DNA of 64,000 bases from Lachnospiraceae bacterium. Lineage in GTDB: Bacteria > Bacillota > Clostridia > Lachnospirales > Lachnospiraceae. Made by a program: the position numbers and the translations under genes. Shown one piece after another: positions 9,658 through 17,286 of the stretch. How positions within the stretch are numbered: the first letter of the stretch is position 1; each line of letters starts with the position of its first letter. Location: positions 50,000-113,999 of the forward strand of contig JAAWAC010000031.1 of NCBI GenBank assembly GCA_022791975.1. The letters run 5' to 3'. A model generated the notes under the pieces. It saw only the letters and a list, made by a program, of their open reading frames with translations. It searched no databases and was not told the DNA's origin.

Positions 9658-9827
9658 AACACGCCTCCTATTTGTAGTACCGCGTAAGCCCAACCAGAGC
9701 CCCTGAATCTGGAAGTACTTCTGACCGTTTTCACGCCCAGAAATGTTTCCGAACTCTGTTTGCGTTTGCGCTGTTTTTATGTTCCATGATAAAATCTCCG
9801 GCTTTAGCAGGGGGAAAGCTTTCCACA

Positions 9828-9855
9828 TAAAAAGCTGCCGATGGAATCGACAGCT
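9828..9855 (-). terminator. Second rho-independent hairpin in the symporter leader
   Basis: On the minus strand AGCTGTCGA pairs with TCGGCAGCT (one G-U) around TTCCA, followed by five T. It lies downstream of the glycine aptamer and could act as a backup or alternative terminator. Confidence 0.6.
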
Positions 9856-9864
9856 CCGGAAAAT

Positions 9865-9904
9865 AAAAAGAAAGCAGGATTTTACCCCTATCAATGTCTG
9901 CTCT
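9865..9904 (-). terminator. Expression-platform terminator of the glycine riboswitch
   Basis: On the minus strand AGAGCAG pairs with CTGCTTT (one G-U), followed by CTTTTTATTTT. Its 5' arm shares the CAGAG that closes aptamer helix P1. Glycine binding would therefore favour read-through, making this an ON switch. Confidence 0.6.
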
Positions 9905-10018
9905 GTCCTTTTTGCCTGAGAGATTCAGCGTTGCCGCTTTGCACCTTCGGCACCCAATCCAATGGGATTCTCCAGAGTTTCCTCGGCCTCCGGTCCAGGC
10001 AAAGGACTGTTCCAGAGG
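9900..10018 (-). ncRNA. Glycine riboswitch (one full aptamer plus a degenerate upstream copy)
   Basis: Read on the minus strand, the conserved glycine aptamer elements appear in order: CTCTGGAGAAT, GTGCCGAAGGTGCAA, GCTGAATCTCTCAGGCAAAA and AGGACAGAG. P1 is closed by CTCTG (9976-9972) with CAGAG (9905-9901). A second, eroded aptamer-like segment lies at about 9978-10018 (CCGGAGGCCGAGGAAACTCTGG). This resembles the singlet-plus-ghost architecture. It precedes the AGCS symporter gene. Confidence 0.88.
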
Positions 10019-10051
10019 TTTCTGCGGATACTTTTGTCATGTATAAAGGTA

Positions 10052-10080
10052 AGTATAAGGCTGTTTTTTGAGAATGTCAA
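10052..10080 (-). promoter_or_regulatory. Strong promoter of the glycine riboswitch/symporter transcript
   Basis: On the minus strand TTGACA (10080-10075) and TATACT (10057-10052) are 17 bp apart, and the riboswitch begins about 35 bp downstream. Confidence 0.8.
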
Positions 10081-10251
10081 TTCCATTTTCCACTTGTTTC
10101 GCCCCAATTCCCCTGGTCTTTTGCCCAAATGGATATGGCAGGGGTGGTTCCTACAGCTCCAAGGCGGCCTCCACGGTGTGTGGGCCTGATGGTGGGGAGA
10201 TCCTAGTGGAAAAAAACTGGAAGCATTTCGAGATCTTTGGAAAGGAGGATT
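10081..10251. other. Intergenic stretch without recognised feature
   Basis: This is the spacer between the divergent symporter and hydrogenase promoters. I see no convincing gene, hairpin with T-run or repeat here. Confidence 0.5.
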
Positions 10252-10280
10252 TTGACAAAGGCATACTTCTCTGGTAAAAT
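10252..10280 (+). promoter_or_regulatory. Strong promoter of the hydrogenase gene
   Basis: TTGACA and TAAAAT are 17 bp apart and end 50 bp before the hydrogenase ATG. Confidence 0.75.
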
Positions 10281-10330
10281 GGGAAGCATAAAACCTACAG
10301 GAAAATCTAGGAAGAAGTGAGGAGCAGCGT

Positions 10331-11848
10331 ATGAGTTTTAGAGGCGTTTATACCAATGTGGTGGAAATCCGGCAAAAAATTTTTACAGAAGTAGCCCGTA
10401 TGGCTTATGAGGGAGGGGATTATTCCCGTATCATTGATCTGCCCTATAAAATTATTCCAGGCGAGGTGGCTCAGTACAGGGACAGCGTGTTTCTGGAGAG
10501 GGCCATTGTGGGAGAGCGTCTGCGATTGGCCATTGGCCTTCCCCTGCGCAAGCTTACGGAACATGCACCTATTTCTGATGGCATTGAGGAGAGCGCCATT
10601 GCGGAGAAATATTACGATCCGCCCCTGGTCAATATTATCAGCTTTGCCTGCCATGCCTGCCCGGATGGGGAAATCCGGGTCACAGACGCCTGTCAGGGGT
10701 GTCTGGCTCATCCCTGCAAAGAGGTATGTCCCAAGGATGCTATCTCCATTGTGAATGGCAGGTCTGTGATTGATAAGGAAAAGTGCATTCGCTGTGGAAA
10801 ATGTCTCAACGCCTGCCCTTACAGTGCCATTGTGAAGATGGAGCGCCCCTGCGCCAAGGCCTGTGGCGTGGACGCCATTCAGACCGACGAGCTGGGACGG
10901 GCTCAGATTGATTACGACAAATGTGTGTCCTGCGGCATGTGCCTGGTAAACTGTCCCTTTGGCGCTATCTCTGACAAGGGACAGATTTTCCAGACCATTC
11001 ATGCGATTAAAACGGGGATACCGGTTTATGCTGCCGTAGCCCCGGCTTTTGTGGGTCAATTTGGGAAGGATCTGCCTGCGGAGAAGCTTCGGGCAGCTCT
11101 GAAGCAGTTGGGCTTTGCGGATATGATGGAGGTAGCCGTGGGAGCGGATCTGTGTACCATTGAGGAGGCCAAGGACTTTATGAAGGAGGTGCCGGAGAAG
11201 CTCTCCTTTATGGGAACCTCCTGTTGTCCAGCCTGGTCGGTGATGGCTAAAAAGCTGTTTCCGGAATTTGCCTCCCACATTTCCATGGCCCTGACTCCCA
11301 TGGTGTTGACAGGCCGCCTGCTGAAAAAGCAGCATCCTGGCTGCAAGGTGGTGTTTATCGGGCCCTGCGCGGCCAAGAAGCTGGAGGCTAGCCGCAGAAC
11401 CATTCGAAGTGACGTGGACTTTGTGTTGACCTTTGAGGAGGTTATGGCCATGTTTGAGGCCAAGGGCGTGGATTTCCAGGAGTTAGAGAAGGATGGAGGC
11501 CTTTCTGAGTCCAGTGGAGACGGGAGAGGCTTTGCAGTCAGCGGCGGCGTGGCACAGGCTGTGGTAAATTGCATCAAAGAGCTGGAGCCGGATCGGGAGG
11601 TAAAGGTGGCCAGTGCCGAAGGCCTGCGGGAATGCCGGGCGCTTTTGGAGGAGGCCAGAAAGGGAACCTACGATGGTTATCTATTGGAGGGAATGGCCTG
11701 TCCGGGAGGCTGTGTGGGCGGAGCAGGTACGCTCCAGGGCATTACAAAGTCCAAGGCTCAGGTAAATGTGAGCAAGAAGAAGGCAAAAAATGCCCACGCT
11801 TTATCCAGCGATTACAGTCAGTATCTCAGCAGCCTGGAGGAAAAGTGA
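10331..11848 (+). CDS. [FeFe] hydrogenase, group B-type, monomeric
   Basis: The 505-residue protein has a Cys-rich N-terminal region (about 105-220) with several CxxCxxC...CP ferredoxin-type clusters, then an H-cluster domain. All four H-cluster cysteine motifs are present: TSCCPAW (Cys298/299), GPCAAKK (Cys346) and MACPGGC (Cys457, Cys461). A TSCCP form of L1, rather than TSCSP, marks group B enzymes. These are thought to use ferredoxin, but their physiological direction is poorly known. No partner subunit or maturase (HydEFG) lies next to it. The ATG at 10331 follows GAGGAG and a strong promoter. Confidence 0.88.
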   Translation: MSFRGVYTNVVEIRQKIFTEVARMAYEGGDYSRIIDLPYKIIPGEVAQYRDSVFLERAIVGERLRLAIGLPLRKLTEHAPISDGIEESAIAEKYYDPPLVNIISFACHACPDGEIRVTDACQGCLAHPCKEVCPKDAISIVNGRSVIDKEKCIRCGKCLNACPYSAIVKMERPCAKACGVDAIQTDELGRAQIDYDKCVSCGMCLVNCPFGAISDKGQIFQTIHAIKTGIPVYAAVAPAFVGQFGKDLPAEKLRAALKQLGFADMMEVAVGADLCTIEEAKDFMKEVPEKLSFMGTSCCPAWSVMAKKLFPEFASHISMALTPMVLTGRLLKKQHPGCKVVFIGPCAAKKLEASRRTIRSDVDFVLTFEEVMAMFEAKGVDFQELEKDGGLSESSGDGRGFAVSGGVAQAVVNCIKELEPDREVKVASAEGLRECRALLEEARKGTYDGYLLEGMACPGGCVGGAGTLQGITKSKAQVNVSKKKAKNAHALSSDYSQYLSSLEEK

Positions 11849-11894
11849 TTCCTCCGGGCTTGCCTGTGAAAAACGGAAAAAAGGGGATTTACTA

Positions 11895-12470
11895 ATGAAA
11901 CTTATGATTGCTTCGGATATTCATGGCTCTGCGTATTACTGTGGGGAGCTTTTAAAGGCATGGGAAAGAGAGCAGCCGGACAAGCTGGTACTTTTAGGGG
12001 ATCTCTTGTATCATGGCCCTAGAAATGATCTGCCCCGGGAATATGCACCCAAGGAGGTTATAGCCATGCTGAATGGTATAGGCCGGGAATTGCTCTGTGT
12101 GCGAGGAAACTGTGACACAGAGGTGGACCAGATGGTGTTGGAATTTCCCATACTGGCGGAGTATGCCTGGCTGTATGTTCCCTGCAGGCAGGACGAAGAT
12201 GGAAAATCGGTGGGAGAGCGCATGGTGTTTGTCACTCACGGACATATGTTTCACGAGAAGCATCTGCCCATGTTGAAACCAGGGGATATTTTGCTTCACG
12301 GGCATACCCATGTGCCGGTGTGCCGGGAGCATCCGGATTACGTTTATATGAATCCTGGTTCTGTGTCCATTCCCAAAGAGGGCAGCTGGCACGGATATCT
12401 CGTCTGTCAGGATGGCTGTTTTATATGGAAGGATTTGGAAGGAGCAGAAAAGTTGCGTTTTGAGGGATAG
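11895..12470 (+). CDS. YfcE/MJ0936-type metallophosphodiesterase
   Basis: This 191-residue calcineurin-like phosphoesterase has the metal-binding motifs SDIHG, LLGDLLYHGP, VRGNCD, FVTHGH and LHGHTHVP in the expected order. Family members hydrolyse phosphodiesters in a Mn2+-dependent way; the natural substrate is unclear. The ATG at 11895 follows AAGGGG; the frame upstream overlaps the hydrogenase gene and has no site. It lies 46 bp after the hydrogenase stop and may be cotranscribed. It converges with the ArsR gene, leaving only 11 bp between stops. Confidence 0.88.
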   Translation: MKLMIASDIHGSAYYCGELLKAWEREQPDKLVLLGDLLYHGPRNDLPREYAPKEVIAMLNGIGRELLCVRGNCDTEVDQMVLEFPILAEYAWLYVPCRQDEDGKSVGERMVFVTHGHMFHEKHLPMLKPGDILLHGHTHVPVCREHPDYVYMNPGSVSIPKEGSWHGYLVCQDGCFIWKDLEGAEKLRFEG

Positions 12471-12481
12471 ATTTTGAAGAA

Positions 12482-12778
12482 TTAGTGCTCAATATGCTCC
12501 AGACCCTGGTTCAGAATATTGACTACATGGTGGTCATCCAGGGAATAAAAGATGGTTTTCCCCTCCCGGCGAAATTTCACCAGGCGATGTTGCTTTAAGG
12601 TTTTCAGTTGGTGGGAGATAGAGCTTTGGGACATACCCAAAGAGGTAGCGATATCGTTGACACAGAGCTCTCCCTCCAGCAGAAGATAGAGAATTTTGAT
12701 TCGGGTGGGGTCGCCAAAAACTTTAAATAAATCAGCCAGGAAGAAAACCTCCTCCTCGGCCAGAATGTGCTGTTCCAT
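12482..12778 (-). CDS. ArsR/SmtB-family metal-sensing repressor (alpha-5 site, CzrA/NmtR-like)
   Basis: The 98-residue winged-helix protein has a recognition helix SQSSISHQLKTLKQHRLV and the wing FRREGKTIFYSL. The ELCV motif lacks the arsenic-type cysteine pair. In the C-terminal helix DDHHVVNILNQGLEHIEH, the spacing D-x-H-x10-H-x2-H matches the Zn/Co alpha-5 site of CzrA-type sensors. Metal (probably Zn, Co or Ni) would release DNA. AAAGGAGA precedes its start, 28 bp after the coiled-coil gene, so the two may be cotranscribed. No metal exporter is adjacent, so its target is unclear. Confidence 0.88.
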   Translation of the reverse strand: MEQHILAEEEVFFLADLFKVFGDPTRIKILYLLLEGELCVNDIATSLGMSQSSISHQLKTLKQHRLVKFRREGKTIFYSLDDHHVVNILNQGLEHIEH

Positions 12779-12806
12779 TTGCAGACTCTCCTTTGTCCTG
12801 GGGCAT

Positions 12807-13475
12807 CTACGAGATTTTTTGTTTTAACTCTTTCATATCTGTTTCCAGCATGCGAACCCTGATGGACAGCATTTCGATTTCTGTGTTGGGCCGTATGACT
12901 TCATGGAGATTTCTTGATAAATCCAGATGCCCTTCAGCTACCCGACTGATATTTGTACGGATCTCATTTTCCAGTATCAGCTTTATATCAGTCACTTCAT
13001 GCTCCAGCAAATCCATATGCTGTTCCATACTGTCGACCTTTTGATCCAGCAAATCCATGCGCTGACCCAGTCTGTCGACCTTTTGCTCCAGCAAATCCAT
13101 ACGCTGTTCTAGACCGTCGAACTTTTGTTCCAACAAATCCATACGCTGTTCTAGACTGTCGAACTTTTGTTCCAACAAATCCATACGCTGTTCTAGACTG
13201 TCGACCTTTTGATCCAGCAAATCCATGCGCTGACCCAGACTATCGACCTTTTGATCCAGCAAATCCATGCGCTGACCCAGACTGTCGAACTTTTGTTCTA
13301 ACAAATCCATGCGCTGTTCTAGACTGTCGAACTTTTGTTCTAACAAATCCATACGCTGTTCCATACTGTCAAATTTTTGATCCAGCTTATGTATCTGTTG
13401 TCCTAAATTGTCGAATTTTTTATCTTGCTGTTCCAATTTTTCCAGAATAAGATCCAATTTTTGGTTGTCTGACAT
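12807..13475 (-). CDS. Repetitive coiled-coil protein, function unknown
   Basis: The 222-residue protein has no signal peptide or membrane helix. Its core is nine tandem 14-residue units (consensus QKFDSLEQRMDLLE), two heptads each, predicting one long coiled coil. The units are encoded by nearly identical 42-bp repeats. A non-repetitive 60-residue C-terminal segment (EIRTNISRVAEGHLDLSRNL) follows. The start at 13475 has AAAGGAGGT upstream; the open frame before it has no site. It is the first gene before the ArsR regulator. Similar Met/Leu-rich coiled-coil proteins are often annotated hypothetical in clostridia; I infer no function. Confidence 0.8.
   Translation of the reverse strand: MSDNQKLDLILEKLEQQDKKFDNLGQQIHKLDQKFDSMEQRMDLLEQKFDSLEQRMDLLEQKFDSLGQRMDLLDQKVDSLGQRMDLLDQKVDSLEQRMDLLEQKFDSLEQRMDLLEQKFDGLEQRMDLLEQKVDRLGQRMDLLDQKVDSMEQHMDLLEHEVTDIKLILENEIRTNISRVAEGHLDLSRNLHEVIRPNTEIEMLSIRVRMLETDMKELKQKIS
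13030..13407. repeat. Nine tandem 42-bp repeats inside the coiled-coil gene
   Basis: Units begin at 13030 and recur every 42 bp to the unit at 13366, each starting with CTGTCGA or a close variant on the plus strand. The last unit (CTGTCAAAT) and the third (CCGTCGAA) diverge most. The period is two heptads, so copy-number changes stay in frame. Confidence 0.9.
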
Positions 13476-13528
13476 AGGATAACCTCCTTTCCGATGAATT
13501 TTTATTGCAGAGTATTTCTCTTGCAGAT

Positions 13529-13557
13529 ATTGTATCATAAACATCACAGGAAGTCCA
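13529..13557 (-). promoter_or_regulatory. Putative promoter of the coiled-coil/arsR genes
   Basis: On the minus strand TGGACT and TACAAT are 17 bp apart, with a TG one base before the -10 (extended -10). They lie 54 bp upstream of the coiled-coil start. Confidence 0.45.
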
Positions 13558-13683
13558 CGTGATTTTCCTTTTTGCATGTAACGGATCTCTTTTGTGGGAG
13601 AGCTGTTTTTCGTTTTAGTCGGTGGGTGAGGCGTGAAAAATTAGAGGAGAAATTTTTTCGATATGTTTTTTACAGGAAAAGCC

Positions 13684-13712
13684 TTGTTTTTCACAAAACC
13701 TGCCAGTATAAT
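13684..13712 (+). promoter_or_regulatory. Putative promoter of the NlpC/P60 gene
   Basis: TTGTTT and a consensus TATAAT are 17 bp apart. The -10 ends 73 bp before the start codon. Confidence 0.6.
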
Positions 13713-13785
13713 AAAGTGCAAAGAACTTATTTATAGAGAGAAACTCTTAAACGGATTGGAGATAAAAAGAGAGGAAGAACAAGGG

Positions 13786-15051
13786 ATGAAATGGTTTTTA
13801 CATAGAAAAAAAAGATGGATTGCCGGTCTTTTGGCCTGCGTGATGTGTGCGGCTATGCCGGTGTCGGCTACCAGCATTTCGGAGGCCCAGAGGAAAAAAA
13901 ATGCGGCGCAGAAGGAGCTGGATTCTCTGAACAGCCAAATCTCATCCCTGGAAAACCAGAGGGCGGCTGTGGCTGTGGAGATCAGCAGTCTGGATTCAGA
14001 GCTTGACGAGCTGGTTTTGAATCTGGAGCTTTTGGAGCATGATCTGGAGGTGAAGCAAGCGCAGCTGGAGCAGGCACAGCAGGATTATGAGGCGGCTGTA
14101 CAGCGGGAGCAAAATCAGTATGAGGCGATGAAGCTTCGGATTCAATACATCTATGAGGAGGGAGAGACGGATTATCTGGCGTTGCTTTTGGAGACCAAGA
14201 GCCTGGCTGATTTTTTGACCAGGGCAGATTATGCCCAGGAGATCCATACCCAGGACAGACGGATGCTGGAGGAGTATCAGCAGGCTAAGGAAGAGGTGGC
14301 TCTCTATAAGGCGCAGCTGGAGACAGAGAAGGAGGAGTTGGAGATTCTCCAGGCAGAGTATGAGCAGGAGAAGGCGGATGTGGAGAGTAAGCTGGCCCAG
14401 AAGCAATCCCAGGAGGCAGACTTTGCCAGCAAGCTGGCAAGCGCCCAGCAGAAGGCAAAGGATTATCGCAAGACCATCAGTGAGCAGGATGCGCAGATTA
14501 AAAGACTGAGAGAGGAAGCGCGCAAGGCGGAGGAGGCCAGAAGGGCCGCTGCGGCTGCCGGCTCAGGAAGCGGAACCATCAATACGGGAGGCAGCAGTTT
14601 TGGAGGAGGAACCACCAGCACGGGGGGAGGAACCACCAGTACTGGAGGAGACAATACAGGAGGAACCACCAGTACGGGTGGAGGAACATCTAGCTCCGGG
14701 GGAGGCAGCGGCAAGGGGAGTCAGATTGCCAGCTATGCCCAGCAATTTATAGGAAACCCCTATGTGTTTGGGGGCACAAGTCTGACCAATGGAGCTGACT
14801 GCTCGGGCTTTACCCAGTCTGTATTTGCTCATTTTGGGATATCGCTTCCCCGGACTTCAGGAGCCCAGGCAGGCGCAGGGCGGTCGGTGAGTTATGCGGA
14901 GGCACAGCCGGGAGATTTGATTTGTTATCCCAACCATGTGGGGATTTATATTGGAGGCGGGCGAATCGTTCACGCCAGCACGGAGCGGACAGGCATTACC
15001 ACCAACTCCGCCACCTATCGCACCATTTTGAGTGTGCGCAGATGCTATTAA
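13786..15051 (+). CDS. Secreted NlpC/P60 peptidoglycan endopeptidase with coiled-coil N-terminus
   Basis: The 421-residue precursor has a basic N-terminus plus hydrophobic signal (about 1-30, ending near PVSATS), a long coiled-coil region (about 30-260, PcsB/FtsEX-activated type), a Gly/Ser/Thr-rich linker (about 265-310) and an NlpC/P60 domain. The catalytic Cys is in GADCSGF, the His in PNHVGIY, and a third polar residue in IVHAS. The enzyme would cleave peptide stems during division or cell separation. The start at 13786 lets the signal peptide begin with MKWFLHRKK; the open frame upstream has no signal. It is a single-gene unit between a promoter and a terminator. Confidence 0.9.
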   Translation: MKWFLHRKKRWIAGLLACVMCAAMPVSATSISEAQRKKNAAQKELDSLNSQISSLENQRAAVAVEISSLDSELDELVLNLELLEHDLEVKQAQLEQAQQDYEAAVQREQNQYEAMKLRIQYIYEEGETDYLALLLETKSLADFLTRADYAQEIHTQDRRMLEEYQQAKEEVALYKAQLETEKEELEILQAEYEQEKADVESKLAQKQSQEADFASKLASAQQKAKDYRKTISEQDAQIKRLREEARKAEEARRAAAAAGSGSGTINTGGSSFGGGTTSTGGGTTSTGGDNTGGTTSTGGGTSSSGGGSGKGSQIASYAQQFIGNPYVFGGTSLTNGADCSGFTQSVFAHFGISLPRTSGAQAGAGRSVSYAEAQPGDLICYPNHVGIYIGGGRIVHASTERTGITTNSATYRTILSVRRCY

Positions 15052-15095
15052 AAGGAAAAATAGAAGAAAAAGACTTTATTACATACTTACACAGT

Positions 15096-15126
15096 CCGGG
15101 TTGCATAGGCAGCCCGGTTTTCTTTT
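15096..15126 (+). terminator. Rho-independent terminator of the NlpC/P60 gene
   Basis: CCGGGTTGC pairs with GCAGCCCGG (one G-U) around ATAG, followed by TTTTCTTTT. Confidence 0.85.
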
Positions 15127-15135
15127 GAAAAATTA

Positions 15136-15164
15136 TTGACAATAATGTATATATATGATATATA
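15136..15164 (+). promoter_or_regulatory. Promoter of the YtrA-type operon
   Basis: TTGACA and TATATA are 17 bp apart with TGA directly before the -10. The spacer and -10 are covered by a perfect palindrome. Confidence 0.75.
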
Positions 15165-15170
15165 CATTAT
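15142..15170. promoter_or_regulatory. Perfect 12-bp palindrome, probable operator of the GntR regulator
   Basis: ATAATGTATATA and TATATACATTAT are exact reverse complements around TATGA. The right arm starts at the -10 box and the left arm fills the spacer, so a bound dimer would block RNA polymerase. The gene for a YtrA-type GntR regulator starts 36 bp downstream. Confidence 0.75.
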
Positions 15171-15205
15171 ATAAATTAAATACATTCAAGCAAAGAGGTG
15201 ATGGA

Positions 15206-15580
15206 GTGGATATTATTATCAGCAATTCCAGTGGCAAGCCCATCTACGAGCAAATTACCGGGCAGATGAAGAATTTTATCCTGAGCGGCAATCTAAAACC
15301 TGGGGATGCGCTGCCCTCCATGCGATTGTTGGCCAAAGAGCTTCGCATCAGTGTAATCACCACCAAGCGGGCCTATGAGGATTTGGAAAGAGACGGCTTT
15401 ATTACTACAGTGGTTGGAAAGGGAAGCTTTGTCCGGGAGGCCAATGTGGAGCTGGTTCGGGAGGAGAGGCTGCGCCTGGTAGAGAAGCATTTACAGGCGG
15501 CTGTGGAGGTGGCCCAGCAGAGTGGGATTGAGGAAAGGGAGCTTTTGGACATAGTCAAACTGTTGTATGAGGAGGCATAG
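15206..15580 (+). CDS. YtrA-subfamily GntR transcriptional regulator
   Basis: The 124-residue protein has the GntR winged helix (KPIYEQITGQMKNFILSG, LPSMRLLAKELRISVITTKRAYEDLERDGFI) and the short C-terminal helical tail of the YtrA subgroup. The GTG at 15206, after AAAGAGGTGAT, gives the family N-terminus; the ATG upstream at 15155 overlaps the operator and lacks a site. YtrA regulators sit at the front of ABC operons and repress them, often relieved by cell-envelope stress. Here the ATPase and membrane genes follow directly. Confidence 0.9.
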   Translation: MDIIISNSSGKPIYEQITGQMKNFILSGNLKPGDALPSMRLLAKELRISVITTKRAYEDLERDGFITTVVGKGSFVREANVELVREERLRLVEKHLQAAVEVAQQSGIEERELLDIVKLLYEEA

Positions 15581-15584
15581 ATTT

Positions 15585-16436
15585 ATGGACGCAATTAAGG
15601 TGAGAGGATTAACCAAGAAATATAAAAATTTTACTTTGGATGGGGTTTCTTTCTCTGTACCCTCGGGAGCCATTGTGGGTTTTATCGGGGAGAATGGGGC
15701 GGGGAAAACCACTACCATCAAGGCTATGCTGGGCCTGATTCAGGCGGACAGTGGCAGCGTGGAGCTTTTGGGTCATACTCCAAAGGAAGCGGATGGTTCC
15801 TGGAAAGAGGAGATTGGCGTGGTTTTTGATGAGGGTTATTTTCCCGAGAATGTGACGCCTCTTAATGTGGAAAAAATCCTGGGGAGGATTTATCGGACTT
15901 GGGATGGCAAGACATTTCAGAACTATCTGACCCGGTTTGCAGTGCCAAGGGAAACCCGCTATAAGGAGCTGTCACGGGGAATGAAGATGAAGCTCTCGAT
16001 GGCCGTTGCGCTCTCCCATGGAGCCAGACTGCTGATTCTGGATGAAGCCACCAGCGGCCTCGATCCGGTGGTGCGCAGTGAGCTTTTGGATTTGTTTTTG
16101 GAATTTATTCAGGAGGAGGACCATGCAATATTTTTATCCTCCCATATTACCAGCGATATTGAGAAGATCTCGGATTATATTCTTCTGATTCATCAGGGAA
16201 GGGTGCTGCTGTACGAAAATAAGGATGTCCTTATGTATCAATATGGGCTGGTGCGTTGCAGCAGGGAGCAGTATGAAAAGCTTTCCCCAAAACATTGCCG
16301 GGGGTATCGCAAGGGGGCCTTTGGCTATGAGGTGCTGGTGGATAATCGGGAGGAGCTGGGGCAGGCCTGGGACTGTGTGGTTGACAAGATTTCCCTGGAG
16401 GACCTTTTGGTATTCCTCACGAGGAAAGAACCATGA
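15585..16436 (+). CDS. ABC transporter ATPase (YtrB/EcsA-like)
   Basis: The 283-residue ATPase has Walker A GENGAGKTT, an unusual signature LSRGMKMKL (Arg for the second Gly, common in the YtrB-type subgroup), Walker B LLILDEATSGLDP and switch His in SSHITSD. GGAGG sits just before the ATG at 15585, and the regulator stop is 4 bp upstream. It would energise the following membrane protein; the substrate is unknown. Confidence 0.92.
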   Translation: MDAIKVRGLTKKYKNFTLDGVSFSVPSGAIVGFIGENGAGKTTTIKAMLGLIQADSGSVELLGHTPKEADGSWKEEIGVVFDEGYFPENVTPLNVEKILGRIYRTWDGKTFQNYLTRFAVPRETRYKELSRGMKMKLSMAVALSHGARLLILDEATSGLDPVVRSELLDLFLEFIQEEDHAIFLSSHITSDIEKISDYILLIHQGRVLLYENKDVLMYQYGLVRCSREQYEKLSPKHCRGYRKGAFGYEVLVDNREELGQAWDCVVDKISLEDLLVFLTRKEP

Positions 16437-16497
16437 GCTTTTTAAAACTGTTGGCAATCTGTTATGTTTGGGAGTATTTCAGAAGGGAGATTTTACA

Positions 16498-17145
16498 ATG
16501 ACCGGATTACTTTTAAAGGATCTGCTGAATTTAAAACGAATGACAAAGCAATATGTGTTGATTTTGGGGGCCATGTGTGTGTGGAGCGTGATGATGAAAA
16601 ATCCCTCCTTTATCTCTATGTACACGGTACTTTGCACCGCCATGATGGTGCCCTCTTCTTTTACCTATGACGAATATGCACAGTTTGATAAATATGCGTT
16701 GACGATGCCTCTGACCCGAAGGGCTCTGGTTAAGGAAAAATATCTGCTGCTACTGCTTCTGGTGGGGGGAGGCATGGCGCTGGGGACGATGATCAGTGTT
16801 TTCATCAACTGTTTTATCCGGGAAGACGTCCTGGAGTTGGTGGGAACGGGGGTGGTGATGGGCAGTTTGTTTCTGCTTGTCTACAGCATTATTATCCCAC
16901 TTATCTATAAATGGGGAGCGGAGAAGGCGCGGATGATAATGGTGATGGTATATCTGGGACTTTTTGGGGCTGTATACGGTGTGGTATGGCTTGTAAAGAG
17001 GGGAAGCTTTTCTCTGTGGCCGGCAGGTCTGTCAGAGGGGCAGCTGATGGCTGTACTGGTAGGGGGTGCGCTGGCCATAACCCTAGTGGCTTTGGCCGTT
17101 TCCTACAGGGTTTCTATGGAGATAATAAAGAGAAAAGAGTATTGA
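16498..17145 (+). CDS. ABC-2-type membrane protein of the YtrA operon
   Basis: The 215-residue protein has about six hydrophobic helices and a short cytosolic segment FDKYALTMPLTRRALVKEKY, typical of the small ABC-2 membrane proteins paired with YtrA-type regulators. AGAAGGGAGA precedes the ATG at 16498; the longer open frame overlaps the ATPase gene out of frame. It lies 61 bp after the ATPase. Export of a lipid, peptide or antibiotic is possible, but the substrate cannot be read from the sequence. Confidence 0.85.
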   Translation: MTGLLLKDLLNLKRMTKQYVLILGAMCVWSVMMKNPSFISMYTVLCTAMMVPSSFTYDEYAQFDKYALTMPLTRRALVKEKYLLLLLLVGGGMALGTMISVFINCFIREDVLELVGTGVVMGSLFLLVYSIIIPLIYKWGAEKARMIMVMVYLGLFGAVYGVVWLVKRGSFSLWPAGLSEGQLMAVLVGGALAITLVALAVSYRVSMEIIKRKEY

Positions 17146-17286
17146 TCAGTCAGGCTTAAGAAAATCTTCAGAATATTTTATGTTTTTTTTGTGGCGACCT
17201 TCGGGGAAATCCTTTATACTGATATACAAGATATTGTGGATGTCAAGGAAAAGGTATACAGGAAAAAGAAGGAAAACAAATAGCAG

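Noticed and set aside
13030..13407. A CRISPR-like array
   Set aside because: The units are contiguous and in frame with the coiled-coil gene, with no spacers between repeats.
12953..13450. A plus-strand ORF with proline-rich repeats
   Set aside because: It is the antisense of the coiled-coil gene and owes its repeats to it; no ribosome site is present.
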